This document shows positions 16,324 to 24,360 of a stretch of DNA of 41,487 nucleotides, piece by piece. Source of the stretch: a virus; the IMG/VR virus record IMGVR_UViG_3300022602_000192, positions 1 through 41,487 of that record; one strand, written 5' to 3'. The notes beneath the pieces are model-generated. The model saw only the letters and a list, made by a program, of their open reading frames with translations. It was not told the origin of the DNA and made no database searches. A program made the position numbers and the translations under genes. The first letter of the stretch is position 1. Each line of letters opens with the position of its first letter.

Positions 16324-17526
16324 ATGACTACTGTAGATAATCTTTTAATAAAAATAATCGATCACCCAGATAACTATGCCAAGAATCTTTTTGCAAAAAA
16401 GGACTTTGACATACTTAATAATCTGTACAAATCCATCACGGCTAATTTCTTCATAACAGAGAATCAAGGCAGATTGCTAGTAAAAATTCTCAAAGAAAAT
16501 CAAAAGAAATTACCGGAGTTTACAGCTGATATAGACGAAGCAATTGCCGCTCCTATATGGTCAAGAACCTTTCGACATGTAGAACAGATAAAAAAATTCT
16601 ATATTGAAAAAAATCAACAAGATGAGCTGGTACTAGCTATCGAATTCACTTTTAGCTCTCAATTACGCAAAGTTATAACTGAGTTAACTAAGGCATGCGA
16701 TGGCGTTGTTTTATCAAATAATAATAAAAAATATTGGGCAGATTTAACAGAAAGAAATATTGTAAAGATTGTTGAAGCATTACGTCCGTTGAACTTTGAA
16801 ATAGATGAAACTATCAAAAATCACTACAATACCATAAAATCGTGGTCAGAAATTAATGTTACTGATCAATTTTTAATTGCCAACATGCCTGGGCAAAACT
16901 TTCAAAAACACATCACTGCTGACTTAGGTATCGAAACAGCTATCGATCAAAACATCATTGTTGACCGTAGTATGCGTTATCAGTACCAACCTGAAAATCC
17001 CAGAAAAATTGGTGAAAATTTGACTGAAATTATTGCCAACAGAACTAAAACAAAAATCTGGATAGGTAAAAATGATTACGATGTTGCATCAGTTATTGAG
17101 TCTTTGATTGAGTTAAAACGTCTTCCAGTGTTAGTTGTTTTTGATACGTTTGTCAACGACAAATATTTAGAAAATTTAGAAATACTATCTGATGCACTGG
17201 AAAAAAATGGAATTTTTGACGGCATAGGCATTTATTTTAGACTACCGAATGACAATGTTGGTACAAAGTTTAACCAACTGATTAAAGAAAAATCATACAA
17301 TAAAAATTTAGATCGAGATACAAAAGTGGCGGTAGTACAAAGTGGAAAACTTCCTAAATTTTTCTTAAAAAATGCATGGCAACCAATGAGTGTTATAGCA
17401 TTAGATACTAAGATGGGTTTACGACACGGTAAAACTAGTGTATACTCTAATTGTTGTGACTTGATAGTTGAGTGGGCAGAAAAAGAAGTTTTATTTGAAA
17501 GCAAGGTAATTGGCAAATGGCAGTAA
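16324..17526 (+). CDS. Conserved T4-like phage protein coupled to uvsW, unknown function
   Basis: 400 residues from ATG 16324 (an upstream in-frame start at 16288 lies in the promoter). No family was recognised with certainty. The N-terminal half is helical. The C-terminal half has alternating strands and helices (LPVLVVFDTFVND, DGIGIYFRLPND) and a phrase KLPKFFLKNAWQPMSVIALD that I associate with an unnamed cyanophage-type protein. It shows no Walker A or nuclease motif. The last 10 nt overlap uvsW, so it is probably a UvsW partner or replication/repair factor; that is inference. Confidence 0.75.
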   Translation: MTTVDNLLIKIIDHPDNYAKNLFAKKDFDILNNLYKSITANFFITENQGRLLVKILKENQKKLPEFTADIDEAIAAPIWSRTFRHVEQIKKFYIEKNQQDELVLAIEFTFSSQLRKVITELTKACDGVVLSNNNKKYWADLTERNIVKIVEALRPLNFEIDETIKNHYNTIKSWSEINVTDQFLIANMPGQNFQKHITADLGIETAIDQNIIVDRSMRYQYQPENPRKIGENLTEIIANRTKTKIWIGKNDYDVASVIESLIELKRLPVLVVFDTFVNDKYLENLEILSDALEKNGIFDGIGIYFRLPNDNVGTKFNQLIKEKSYNKNLDRDTKVAVVQSGKLPKFFLKNAWQPMSVIALDTKMGLRHGKTSVYSNCCDLIVEWAEKEVLFESKVIGKWQ

Positions 17527-18986
17527 GACTAGTTATTAAAGACGAAGTTAATATTAAGTTTGAAAACTTGAGTCTCGAAGCACGAAAAAAATTAGCCAAT
17601 ACATTTAAGTATGAGGATCCTACTGCTAGATATCGCCCTGCTTACAAATTAGGTCGGTGGGACGGCAAAGTCAGCATGTTTGGACTTGGAGGCAATGGCT
17701 ATCTAAGTCAACTAGAAAAATGCATGGAAATATTATATGACATGCATATTCAAATTGAAGATGTTGAAGATCAAAGAAACACAGGTAAAATTTTCTTTGA
17801 ACCAGTTACAACACAATATTGGGCAGATCAAGGTAAAGTTTGGCCAGAAGGGCATAGATTTGCCGGACAGCCTATAGTACTGCGTGATGACCAAGTAGAA
17901 GTAGTTAATAGATTTTTTGAGCATACACAAAGCCTACAAGAAGTAGCGACAGGTGCCGGCAAAACAATTATGACTGCAACACTAGCTCATTGTTGTGAAA
18001 AATATGGGCGTACCATTGTCATAGTACCTAACAAAGATTTGGTTACACAAACAGAAGAAGACTTTGTCAATGTGGGATTAGATGTTGGTGTTTATTATGG
18101 TGATAGAAAAATGCTTAATCATACACACACTATCTGTACATGGCAAAGTCTAAACATATTAGATAAGAAAAGCAAGAACTGGGATGCTGACATAGCCGTT
18201 ACACTAGCAGAATTTTTAGATGGAGTTTCTACAGTCATTGTCGATGAAGTTCACATGGCCAAGGCCGAAGTTCTTAAAAATTTGCTGACACAAAATTTAT
18301 GCAATGCACCTATTCGTTGGGGACTGACTGGTACTGTTCCTAAGGATGATTTTGAAGCACAACCTATTTTTGCATCAATTGGCCCAGTAGTAGGCGGCAT
18401 CAAAGCACACGAACTACAGGAGATGGGAATACTGAGCAATCTCCATGTAAACGTGCTACAATTAATAGATTTACCAGAATTTGGATCCTATCAAGAAGAA
18501 TTAAAATATCTTGTCACTAACAAAGACCGGATGACTTATATCAGTAAACTCGTTAAAGGCTTATCAGATTCAGGCAACACACTAATCCTAGTCAATAGGA
18601 TTGATACAGGCAAATTATTAACAGAAATGATAGACGACGCTGTGTTTATTTCAGGCGAAATTAAAGGAACAAAGAGAAAAGAGGAGTACAAGGAACATGC
18701 AACAAGTGACAATAAAATTACTGTGGCGACTTATGGTGTGGCCGCTGTGGGTATTAATATTCCTCGTATCTTTAATTTGGTTCTTTTGGAACCCGGAAAG
18801 AGCTTTGTCCGCGTTATACAATCTATTGGACGTGGTATTAGGAAAGCAGAAGACAAGGACTTCGTACAGATCTGGGATTTAACTTCGACTTGTAAATTTG
18901 CAAAACGTCACCTCACAACGAGGAAAAAATTTTACAAGGATGCCAAATATCCATTTACTTTAGAAAAAGTGGATTGGCAAAAATAA
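17517..18986 (+). CDS. uvsW: Recombination/replication helicase UvsW
   Basis: 489 residues, superfamily 2. It unwinds R-loops and branched DNA, switching replication from origin-primed to recombination-primed. An N-terminal DNA-binding region (~1-110) precedes the helicase core: Walker A VATGAGKT (about 143-150), DEVH box (about 243-246), motif III TGT (about 271-273), and motif VI QSIGRGIRKAED. Length is near T4 UvsW (about 500 aa). It overlaps the preceding gene by 10 nt, and the next start follows after 6 nt. Confidence 0.96.
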   Translation: MAVRLVIKDEVNIKFENLSLEARKKLANTFKYEDPTARYRPAYKLGRWDGKVSMFGLGGNGYLSQLEKCMEILYDMHIQIEDVEDQRNTGKIFFEPVTTQYWADQGKVWPEGHRFAGQPIVLRDDQVEVVNRFFEHTQSLQEVATGAGKTIMTATLAHCCEKYGRTIVIVPNKDLVTQTEEDFVNVGLDVGVYYGDRKMLNHTHTICTWQSLNILDKKSKNWDADIAVTLAEFLDGVSTVIVDEVHMAKAEVLKNLLTQNLCNAPIRWGLTGTVPKDDFEAQPIFASIGPVVGGIKAHELQEMGILSNLHVNVLQLIDLPEFGSYQEELKYLVTNKDRMTYISKLVKGLSDSGNTLILVNRIDTGKLLTEMIDDAVFISGEIKGTKRKEEYKEHATSDNKITVATYGVAAVGINIPRIFNLVLLEPGKSFVRVIQSIGRGIRKAEDKDFVQIWDLTSTCKFAKRHLTTRKKFYKDAKYPFTLEKVDWQK

Positions 18987-18992
18987 GGAATC

Positions 18993-19499
18993 ATGCAGAT
19001 ATTAACATTAGATAACGAAACATTCTCATTAAACAATTTACCGGAAGAAGTAGACGAAAATACTAGATTTGCAGTACTAGATAACGCAGTGCCATCAGAT
19101 CCAGATTTTTTGTTTATGCCATTAATATTCTTAGAAAGTTTTAATAGCCCAGCAATGGTTCTTAAAATTGGAGAAGATGAAGTAGCTATGCCTATTGATT
19201 GGTCGATAGCAGTAGGTGATAGTCAAAGTGGGTGTGATATTGAAATTTTACCCTTAACTAGTTTAAATGATCGTGGATTTGAAGCATTAATTTTTAACCC
19301 ATTAAGTTCGTTTAGGGTAGAGTTTAAGAAAATACAAATTGTAAATTTTTATAATGATGTCAAATGGTATTTTCCTAAAATGAAAAATAATCAATTATTA
19401 GCTACTCCTACACGATTTGGGGGGAAGCCAGATTGTGCGTATTTTGTCAAAGAAATTAGCCGTCAAAGCGAAATTATACAATTGGATAAATTATTATGA
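18993..19499 (+). CDS. Conserved small phage protein, unknown
   Basis: 168 residues, beta-rich, with no recognised domain. Strands such as SPAMVLKIGEDEVAMPIDWS and CDIEILPLTSLNDRGFEALI alternate with loops, and the protein ends in KEISRQSEIIQLDKLL. AAGGAATC precedes the ATG. It overlaps the next gene by 4 nt (ATGA), opening a run of ten tightly coupled small genes. It could be a partner of the adjacent oxygenase, but nothing in the sequence proves this. Confidence 0.7.
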   Translation: MQILTLDNETFSLNNLPEEVDENTRFAVLDNAVPSDPDFLFMPLIFLESFNSPAMVLKIGEDEVAMPIDWSIAVGDSQSGCDIEILPLTSLNDRGFEALIFNPLSSFRVEFKKIQIVNFYNDVKWYFPKMKNNQLLATPTRFGGKPDCAYFVKEISRQSEIIQLDKLL

Positions 19500-20125
19500 C
19501 ACTAAAAATTGCATACTTCCAACCAATGACTTTGGCAATTGATCATGTTCCGCCTGTTGAATTTAGTAAAATTTATGCACTTGCTGAAAATCTACATCAG
19601 CATCCGGAACTGAATGATAACAATAACAATCCTTTTATTAGTATACGTGGCGGACAGCAAATACAAGTATATCCTAATCAATTGGGTATAGATGTAGGCT
19701 GGTTAATAACGTGGTTGGAATCAATTTGCAAAGGATACATGGAAATTGTTTCTCAGCAAAGCGGCACTACTGAATTAAAATTATGTCGTCCAAAAATTGT
19801 TAGCGCATGGACTATACGTCAATTTGAGGGAGACTATCAAGAAATGCACAGTCACCCTGCCGGACATTTGAGCGGCAACATTTATATTTCAGCTCCTGAA
19901 TTTTCAGATAATAGATTATCTAGTGACGGACAAATAGCATTTAAATTACCACACGTCAAAGACGTTAGTAAATTTATCATGAATGATGTTTGGAAATATG
20001 ATCCAACTCCGGGTACAGTTATTCTATTCCCTAGTCATTTACCTCATACTGTTTATCCATGGAAAGGAGTAGGACATAGAACTGTTTTAGCGTTTGACGC
20101 AATACTAGTACCGAAGGATCAGTGA
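19496..20125 (+). CDS. 2OG-Fe(II) oxygenase, HxH type (no. 2 of 5)
   Basis: 209 residues. The C-terminal half matches the pattern of the TIGR02466-like putative 2OG-Fe(II) oxygenases: W105 region, MHSHPAGHLSGNIYIS with H118 and H120, VILFPSHLPHTVYPW with H184, and GHRTVLAFD with R195. The third position of the usual HxD is His here, a known variation in this subgroup; metal binding should be tested. It is translationally coupled on both sides (ATGA with the previous gene, TGATG with the next). Confidence 0.78.
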   Translation: MTLKIAYFQPMTLAIDHVPPVEFSKIYALAENLHQHPELNDNNNNPFISIRGGQQIQVYPNQLGIDVGWLITWLESICKGYMEIVSQQSGTTELKLCRPKIVSAWTIRQFEGDYQEMHSHPAGHLSGNIYISAPEFSDNRLSSDGQIAFKLPHVKDVSKFIMNDVWKYDPTPGTVILFPSHLPHTVYPWKGVGHRTVLAFDAILVPKDQ

Positions 20126-20403
20126 TGGGACAGCTCGAACCGGGTGCCACTTACATATATGAAAGTCCAGACGGAGGGGATAGTATCTATGCCCGCAAAC
20201 AAGGTGAAAATGACCGGATTTTAATTGGTATTAGTTATAAAAAACAAACAAGAGATGAAGAATTAAGGCAAGCACAACTTTGGCACGATATTCGAAAAAC
20301 TGCTCACACCAATGAGACTTTACAAAAAGCGATTGATCGTGTTATAATATTATACGAACTATGCAAAGAAAATAATGGCGAACAAACACATAGACCTATT
20401 TAA
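20125..20403 (+). CDS. Small charged protein, unknown
   Basis: 92 residues from ATG 20125, which overlaps the oxygenase stop as TGATG; a GTG three bases earlier is possible but less likely. An N-terminal beta segment (GATYIYESPDGGDSIYARKQ) is followed by helices (QLWHDIRKTAHTNETLQKAI). No catalytic motif is seen. The 3' end overlaps the next ORF by 29 nt. Confidence 0.65.
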   Translation: MGQLEPGATYIYESPDGGDSIYARKQGENDRILIGISYKKQTRDEELRQAQLWHDIRKTAHTNETLQKAIDRVIILYELCKENNGEQTHRPI

Positions 20404-20860
20404 AGAAATTATTCCGTTAGTTGATCTAAACGCAAGATCTGCTTGGGCTGAAGCTAGCGAAGATGAGCGTAAAGAAATTAAAGGGGATATGTATAATCTT
20501 AATCGTTATATCAGTAGTGTAAAAAGCAATAAACAAGAAGTACAAGAACATTTTATACTGACAGTAAACGAATATTATAATAAACATTGGGCTAGTCTAC
20601 AAAATCATCCCAATTTGTTGTGGCAGTTGTTGTGTATGTGTAGTTATGATGGCAAGACACAATTCTTTCACGAATGGATTCCAAATAAAAAACGTGATAC
20701 AAAAGGCGGCAAAAAAGCCAAGTTACTAGAAGAATTAATGCCAGACAGAAAAATTGATGAGATAGAATTATTAGCAAGTATCAGCACAGATAAAGAAATC
20801 AAGGACCTAGCAAGAGCACACGGCTGGGATGAGGCTACTATTGCTAAAAAATTAAAATGA
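20375..20860 (+). CDS. Possible clamp-loader small subunit (gp62-like)
   Basis: 161 residues, helical. The region FFHEWIPNKKRDTKGGKKAK followed by LLEELMPDRKIDEIELLASI resembles, at the level of pattern, the part of T4 gp62 around VPRGKRYGKWAKLVED. The NRYISSV...HFILTVNEYYNKHW stretch also looks like the phage clamp-loader A-subunit family. In T4-like phages gp62 normally lies beside gp44 and gp45, which are not here, so context does not help. The call is tentative; the alternative is a conserved phage unknown. Confidence 0.4.
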   Translation: MANKHIDLFKEIIPLVDLNARSAWAEASEDERKEIKGDMYNLNRYISSVKSNKQEVQEHFILTVNEYYNKHWASLQNHPNLLWQLLCMCSYDGKTQFFHEWIPNKKRDTKGGKKAKLLEELMPDRKIDEIELLASISTDKEIKDLARAHGWDEATIAKKLK

Positions 20861-21552
20861 TGGCACTGATAAATCAACCTTACGTTTGTCAATATTGTAA
20901 CAAAGGGTTTATGCAAGAAAAAACTCTTGCAGTACATGTCTGTGAGCAAAAACGTCGGCATCTAGCTAAATCAGAAAAACATGTAGTGTTAGGTTATGAT
21001 ACTTACAATAGATTTTATAAAACTACACAAAATAATAAAGGCGCTGACAAAACATATGATGACTTTGCTCGTAGTCCTTATTATAATGCATTTGTCAAGT
21101 TTGGTAGTTTTGTCAGCAATGTAAATCCTTTATATCCAGATAGATTTATCAACTATGTTGTTACCAGTGGAGTTAAATTAGATCATTGGTGCAGAGATGA
21201 ATTGTATGATGACTATGTTGTGCATCTAATAAAGACAGAATCAGTTGAAACCGCGCTTGAAAGAAGTATAAGTCATATGTTGAGTTGGGCCAATGACAAC
21301 AACTCACAATTTAATCATTACTTCCTATATGTTAGTTTGAGTCGTGCTACATTTGATATTAAAGACGGTAAGATTAGTCCATGGGTTGTATTAAATTCTG
21401 CCAGTGGCAAAGACATGCTAAAGAAATTTAACGATGAGCAACTAATGGCTGTCAGCGCCGTTATGGATGTTCCTTTTTGGTTGAGTAAATTTAAAAAATT
21501 ACCGGCAGATACTGAATTAGTTAAACAAGTAATCAAAGAGAGCAATATATAA
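20857..21552 (+). CDS. C2H2-like zinc-finger protein upstream of mini-DnaE
   Basis: 231 residues. The N terminus has a zinc-finger-like unit, YVCQYCNKGFMQEKTLAVHV, with C-x2-C then H and Cys/His following (HVCEQKRRH), which suggests nucleic-acid or protein binding. The remainder is a helical/mixed domain (YDDYVVHLIKTESVETALER, SHMLSWANDNNSQFNHYF) that was not recognised. The start overlaps the preceding stop (ATGATG; either Met is possible), and its stop overlaps the mini-DnaE start (TAATG), so the two are made together. A DNA-adaptor role for its partner is inference. Confidence 0.7.
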   Translation: MMALINQPYVCQYCNKGFMQEKTLAVHVCEQKRRHLAKSEKHVVLGYDTYNRFYKTTQNNKGADKTYDDFARSPYYNAFVKFGSFVSNVNPLYPDRFINYVVTSGVKLDHWCRDELYDDYVVHLIKTESVETALERSISHMLSWANDNNSQFNHYFLYVSLSRATFDIKDGKISPWVVLNSASGKDMLKKFNDEQLMAVSAVMDVPFWLSKFKKLPADTELVKQVIKESNI

Positions 21553-22121
21553 TGCCAGATATTGATTTAGACTTTGCAGATAGAACAAAAGTTTTAGGAG
21601 TATTAAGACATATAGATGCACGGCTTGATACAGATAAAAAACACAATACTGGGATTTACGTACAGAGTATACCATTTAATCCTATTACTGGTATAAGTAC
21701 TATAGATTATAAGACTGCGGAAGATCGCGGATATTTTAAGATAGATTTTTTAAATGTTAGCGTATATGAAGGTGTAAAAGATAAACAACACCTTACAAAA
21801 TTATTGGAGACAGATCCTTTATGGGACCTATTACTAGAAGACGACTTCGTCAACAAACTCTTTCACGTGAATGGGCACGGTGCTATCTTGCGACAAATGA
21901 AGCCTTCCTCGATAGAACAATTAGGCGCAGTATTAGCAATGATACGTCCGGCAAAACGACATCTGATAGGCAAGGACTGGGCCACTGTGATGAGCGAAAT
22001 TTGGACAAAACCTGAAGGCGACGAATATTATTTTAAGAAAGCACATGCCATTGCTTATGCACATGTGATTGTTGTTCAAATGAATTTAATTTGTGAGAGG
22101 TTAAGCAATGGAACGAGTTGA
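21552..22121 (+). CDS. Miniature DnaE-like protein (C-family DNA polymerase palm/finger remnant)
   Basis: 189 residues that read as a condensed bacterial Pol III alpha subunit. MPDIDLDFADR (2-11) matches the DnaE PDxDxDF palm motif with D3 and D5. HNTGIYVQSIPFNPI (31-45) matches the HAGGVVISP segment. STIDYKTAEDRGYFKIDFLN (49-68) matches the TQFDKND...KFDFLG segment with the third palm aspartate, D65. LFHVNGHGAILRQMKPSSIE (103-122) and VLAMIRPAKR match the finger segment FQLES.GM...LKP...LVALFRPG. FKKAHAIAYAHVIVVQMN matches KSHSAAYALVSYQT. The PHP domain, thumb and all C-terminal domains are absent. Polymerase activity is doubtful; a primer/DNA-binding or host-replisome-interfering role is possible. 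Confidence 0.72.
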   Translation: MPDIDLDFADRTKVLGVLRHIDARLDTDKKHNTGIYVQSIPFNPITGISTIDYKTAEDRGYFKIDFLNVSVYEGVKDKQHLTKLLETDPLWDLLLEDDFVNKLFHVNGHGAILRQMKPSSIEQLGAVLAMIRPAKRHLIGKDWATVMSEIWTKPEGDEYYFKKAHAIAYAHVIVVQMNLICERLSNGTS

Positions 22122-22764
22122 TCTTTCAAATATTGGTATTATTAAATCTCAAGCAAGTCCCGAATTAATGAAAATAGTTGGCGATGAAGTTTTTAAAATT
22201 CAATCAGATTTTTCTAAAGCAACTGCTAGGAATCATACACTAGCAGGTAATATTATACACGAATATCAATTGTTTGATTGTGTAACTGCTTTAGAAAATA
22301 AAACTAAAGAAATGGCCATGATGCATCAAGAATGCTACGGACAAAGTTATAGTACTGGATTGATGGCACATACTACAATACCTAACAAAAACAATAAACC
22401 TAATTTAAAATTAAACAGTGCATGGGTAAATTTCCAGCAAAAGGGAGAATTTAATCCAATACATAATCACACAGGATTATATAGTTTTGTATTATGGTTT
22501 AAGGTTCCCTATCATGACGATATAGAAACATCAGCAGGCCCAGGAAGGTTATCTAAAAATAATCTTTCAGGAAAATTTAGTTTTGAGTATGTAAATATTT
22601 TAGGATATATACAGAGCGCCCCTATCGCTGTTGATAAAAAATGGGAAGGACAAATGTTATTGTTTCCGTCGTTGCTAAATCATCAAGTATATCCCTTTTA
22701 TAGTAGTAACAAATACAGGATAAGTATTTCAGGTAATTTATTTTTAACCTCGGAAGAAAAATGA
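22108..22764 (+). CDS. 2OG-Fe(II) oxygenase-like protein, HxH type (no. 3 of 5)
   Basis: 218 residues. SAWVNFQQKGEFNPIHNHTG carries H119 and H121. MLLFPSLLNHQVYPF carries H192, and KYRISISGNLF carries R204. The pattern equals that of the oxygenase at 19496, with HxH in place of HxD, but the two differ widely in sequence. It begins 14 nt inside the mini-DnaE gene and overlaps the next oxygenase by 4 nt. Substrate unknown. Confidence 0.75.
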   Translation: MERVDLSNIGIIKSQASPELMKIVGDEVFKIQSDFSKATARNHTLAGNIIHEYQLFDCVTALENKTKEMAMMHQECYGQSYSTGLMAHTTIPNKNNKPNLKLNSAWVNFQQKGEFNPIHNHTGLYSFVLWFKVPYHDDIETSAGPGRLSKNNLSGKFSFEYVNILGYIQSAPIAVDKKWEGQMLLFPSLLNHQVYPFYSSNKYRISISGNLFLTSEEK

Positions 22765-23396
22765 ACATAGAATATTTTGAAACCCCAATTCCCCACATTA
22801 TTATTAGAAATGTATTTGATGAAAACAATCTTAAAGGTGTTTGGAAAGAACTAGATTTTTTAACTGATTCTAATAAACTATTACCTCCAGAACAATCTAG
22901 ATCTGCTAAAAAGTTTGGAGTAGTATTAAAGAAAAATCATGCAATATATTTAGAAGATGTTTATAAGTCTGCAAGATTCTCAAATATTTTTAATGCCACA
23001 CAATCCAGTGTTTCTAAAAAAATTATTCAAGAAATAATGTCTAAGCACCCTGTTTTTAATTGGTTTAAAAATGTTAATAATGAATCTATTTTAGTTAGCT
23101 ATTATGAAAATGATGATCGATATCTGCCTCATGAAGATAGCTCAGTCTATACAATACTCATAAATTTTTATAAAGAACCAAAAGCGTTTACTGGAGGCGA
23201 TCTTACTTTAGGAACTTCAGGTTATACAATTCCTTTAGAAAATAATAGAATGATTATTATTCCAAGTTGGGCTACCCACGGAGTTACTCCTGTTAAATTT
23301 ACAGATAATTATACACCTATGTCGGGTATGGGTAGATACACGATTAGTATATTTTCTTTTATTGAAAATAAATTACCGCCTGAGGAAACAAGATGA
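22761..23396 (+). CDS. 2OG-Fe(II) oxygenase, prolyl-hydroxylase-like (no. 4 of 5)
   Basis: 211 residues. SYYENDDRYLPHEDSSVYTI holds H124 and D126. The sequence FTGGDLTLG is a typical jelly-roll strand, IIIPSWATHGVTPV holds H173, and GRYTISIFSF holds R192. All cofactor ligands are present. The layout resembles prolyl-4-hydroxylase-type enzymes found in T4-like marine phages. It is coupled by ATGA overlaps on both sides. Confidence 0.85.
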   Translation: MNIEYFETPIPHIIIRNVFDENNLKGVWKELDFLTDSNKLLPPEQSRSAKKFGVVLKKNHAIYLEDVYKSARFSNIFNATQSSVSKKIIQEIMSKHPVFNWFKNVNNESILVSYYENDDRYLPHEDSSVYTILINFYKEPKAFTGGDLTLGTSGYTIPLENNRMIIIPSWATHGVTPVKFTDNYTPMSGMGRYTISIFSFIENKLPPEETR

Positions 23397-23962
23397 AAGA
23401 TATTGTAATATTAGACGATGTTATACCGCCACGCTATCAAGATTATATTGAGGAATTTTTATTAGATAATAGGCAAATGGATTGGCACCTAGTAAAAAAT
23501 TTAACTGCGCAGACAGGTAGCAAAGAATTAGGAAATGTTGGTTTTAGTGTACAATGTATAACAGATGGTGAAGATCATGGTGCATTAGCATTTGTGTTAA
23601 GGGGGTTGTGTTATTCTGCATCTGCTAAATTTGGCCATGATTTTAAAAACATTATGAACGCTAGAGCATTCCTACAAACACCAAACGGCACTCCTAAATC
23701 ACTTCCAGCGTTTCACGTAGATCACCCTAAACCACATACTGTGTTATTGTATTATGTAAATGATTCCGATGGCCCGACAATGATAGCAAAGCAACGATAC
23801 CCATTTAGTCATCCTAATATTACAGGACTTAAAAATGCAGAAATTCTAATGGAAGTAGAACCTAAAAAAGGAAGAGCTGTGTTGTTTAACGGTGCATATT
23901 TTCATGATAGTAGCGTACCGTCTACAAATTTAAGATGTGTCGTTAATTTTAATTTGACTTAA
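23393..23962 (+). CDS. 2OG-Fe(II) oxygenase (no. 5 of 5)
   Basis: 189 residues. LPAFHVDHPKPHTVLLYYVN holds H108 and D110, the conserved strand TVLLYYVNDSDGPT follows, GRAVLFNGAYFHDSSVP holds H171, and LRCVVNFN holds R181. This arrangement (YYVN...G.T, V.P..GR...F.....H....P....R...N) is standard for phage 2OG oxygenases. It ends the rightward run and overlaps, tail to tail, the leftward gene at 23959. Confidence 0.87.
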   Translation: MKDIVILDDVIPPRYQDYIEEFLLDNRQMDWHLVKNLTAQTGSKELGNVGFSVQCITDGEDHGALAFVLRGLCYSASAKFGHDFKNIMNARAFLQTPNGTPKSLPAFHVDHPKPHTVLLYYVNDSDGPTMIAKQRYPFSHPNITGLKNAEILMEVEPKKGRAVLFNGAYFHDSSVPSTNLRCVVNFNLT

Positions 23963-24333
23963 CGAACTTTACGAACGAGTTGGACTGATTTACGCTTAAC
24001 TCGTTTTAGTGTAAGATTCATTAGGTTTACAACAGGACCTAAAATAATACGTGTATCTTTACTGTTGAATGTTTTAATAGCGTATGAGTAGGGAAATATT
24101 TGTTCCCTACAGAAAATATTAATAGGAAACTGACGATTGCTTTCCCACCACCAAATTTCACCTATTTCTAAAAACGCTGTTTTTTCTTCAGGGGTACGTA
24201 GGGCATTAAGGTCGTAAAAACTAGTCACGTATTGATCCTGGTTAATAACAATTCCTACGTATTCATTGCCTCCGTAGTTCAGGACACTGATAAATGGTAA
24301 GTTTTGTTCGATATCGTCTCTTAGTTTTGCCAT
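23959..24333 (-). CDS. Conserved T4-like phage protein, unknown (leftward)
   Basis: 124 residues. The central phrase EIGEIWWWESNRQFPINIF, then a Phe/Tyr-rich stretch and IILGPVVNLMNL, is one that I associate with an unnamed protein of cyanophage-type genomes. The C terminus is strongly basic (LKRVKRKSVQLVRKVR), suggesting nucleic-acid contact. It is the only leftward gene in the first 38 kb, and its start codon overlaps the rightward late element at 24332, so the two divergent genes may compete. Confidence 0.78.
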   Translation of the reverse strand: MAKLRDDIEQNLPFISVLNYGGNEYVGIVINQDQYVTSFYDLNALRTPEEKTAFLEIGEIWWWESNRQFPINIFCREQIFPYSYAIKTFNSKDTRIILGPVVNLMNLTLKRVKRKSVQLVRKVR

Positions 24334-24338
24334 AAATA
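24332..24338 (+). promoter_or_regulatory. Late promoter element before virion gene
   Basis: ATAAATA lies 22 nt before the ATG at 24361 and overlaps the start codon of the divergent leftward gene. The leader carries only a weak AAAGG site. Confidence 0.55.
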
Positions 24339-24360
24339 CTACTATTAAAGGTTTCCGTTA

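Noticed and set aside
21552-22121. An active DNA polymerase III alpha subunit
   Set aside because: At 189 residues it lacks thumb, PHP, most of the fingers and all C-terminal domains, so only a DnaE-derived remnant can be claimed.
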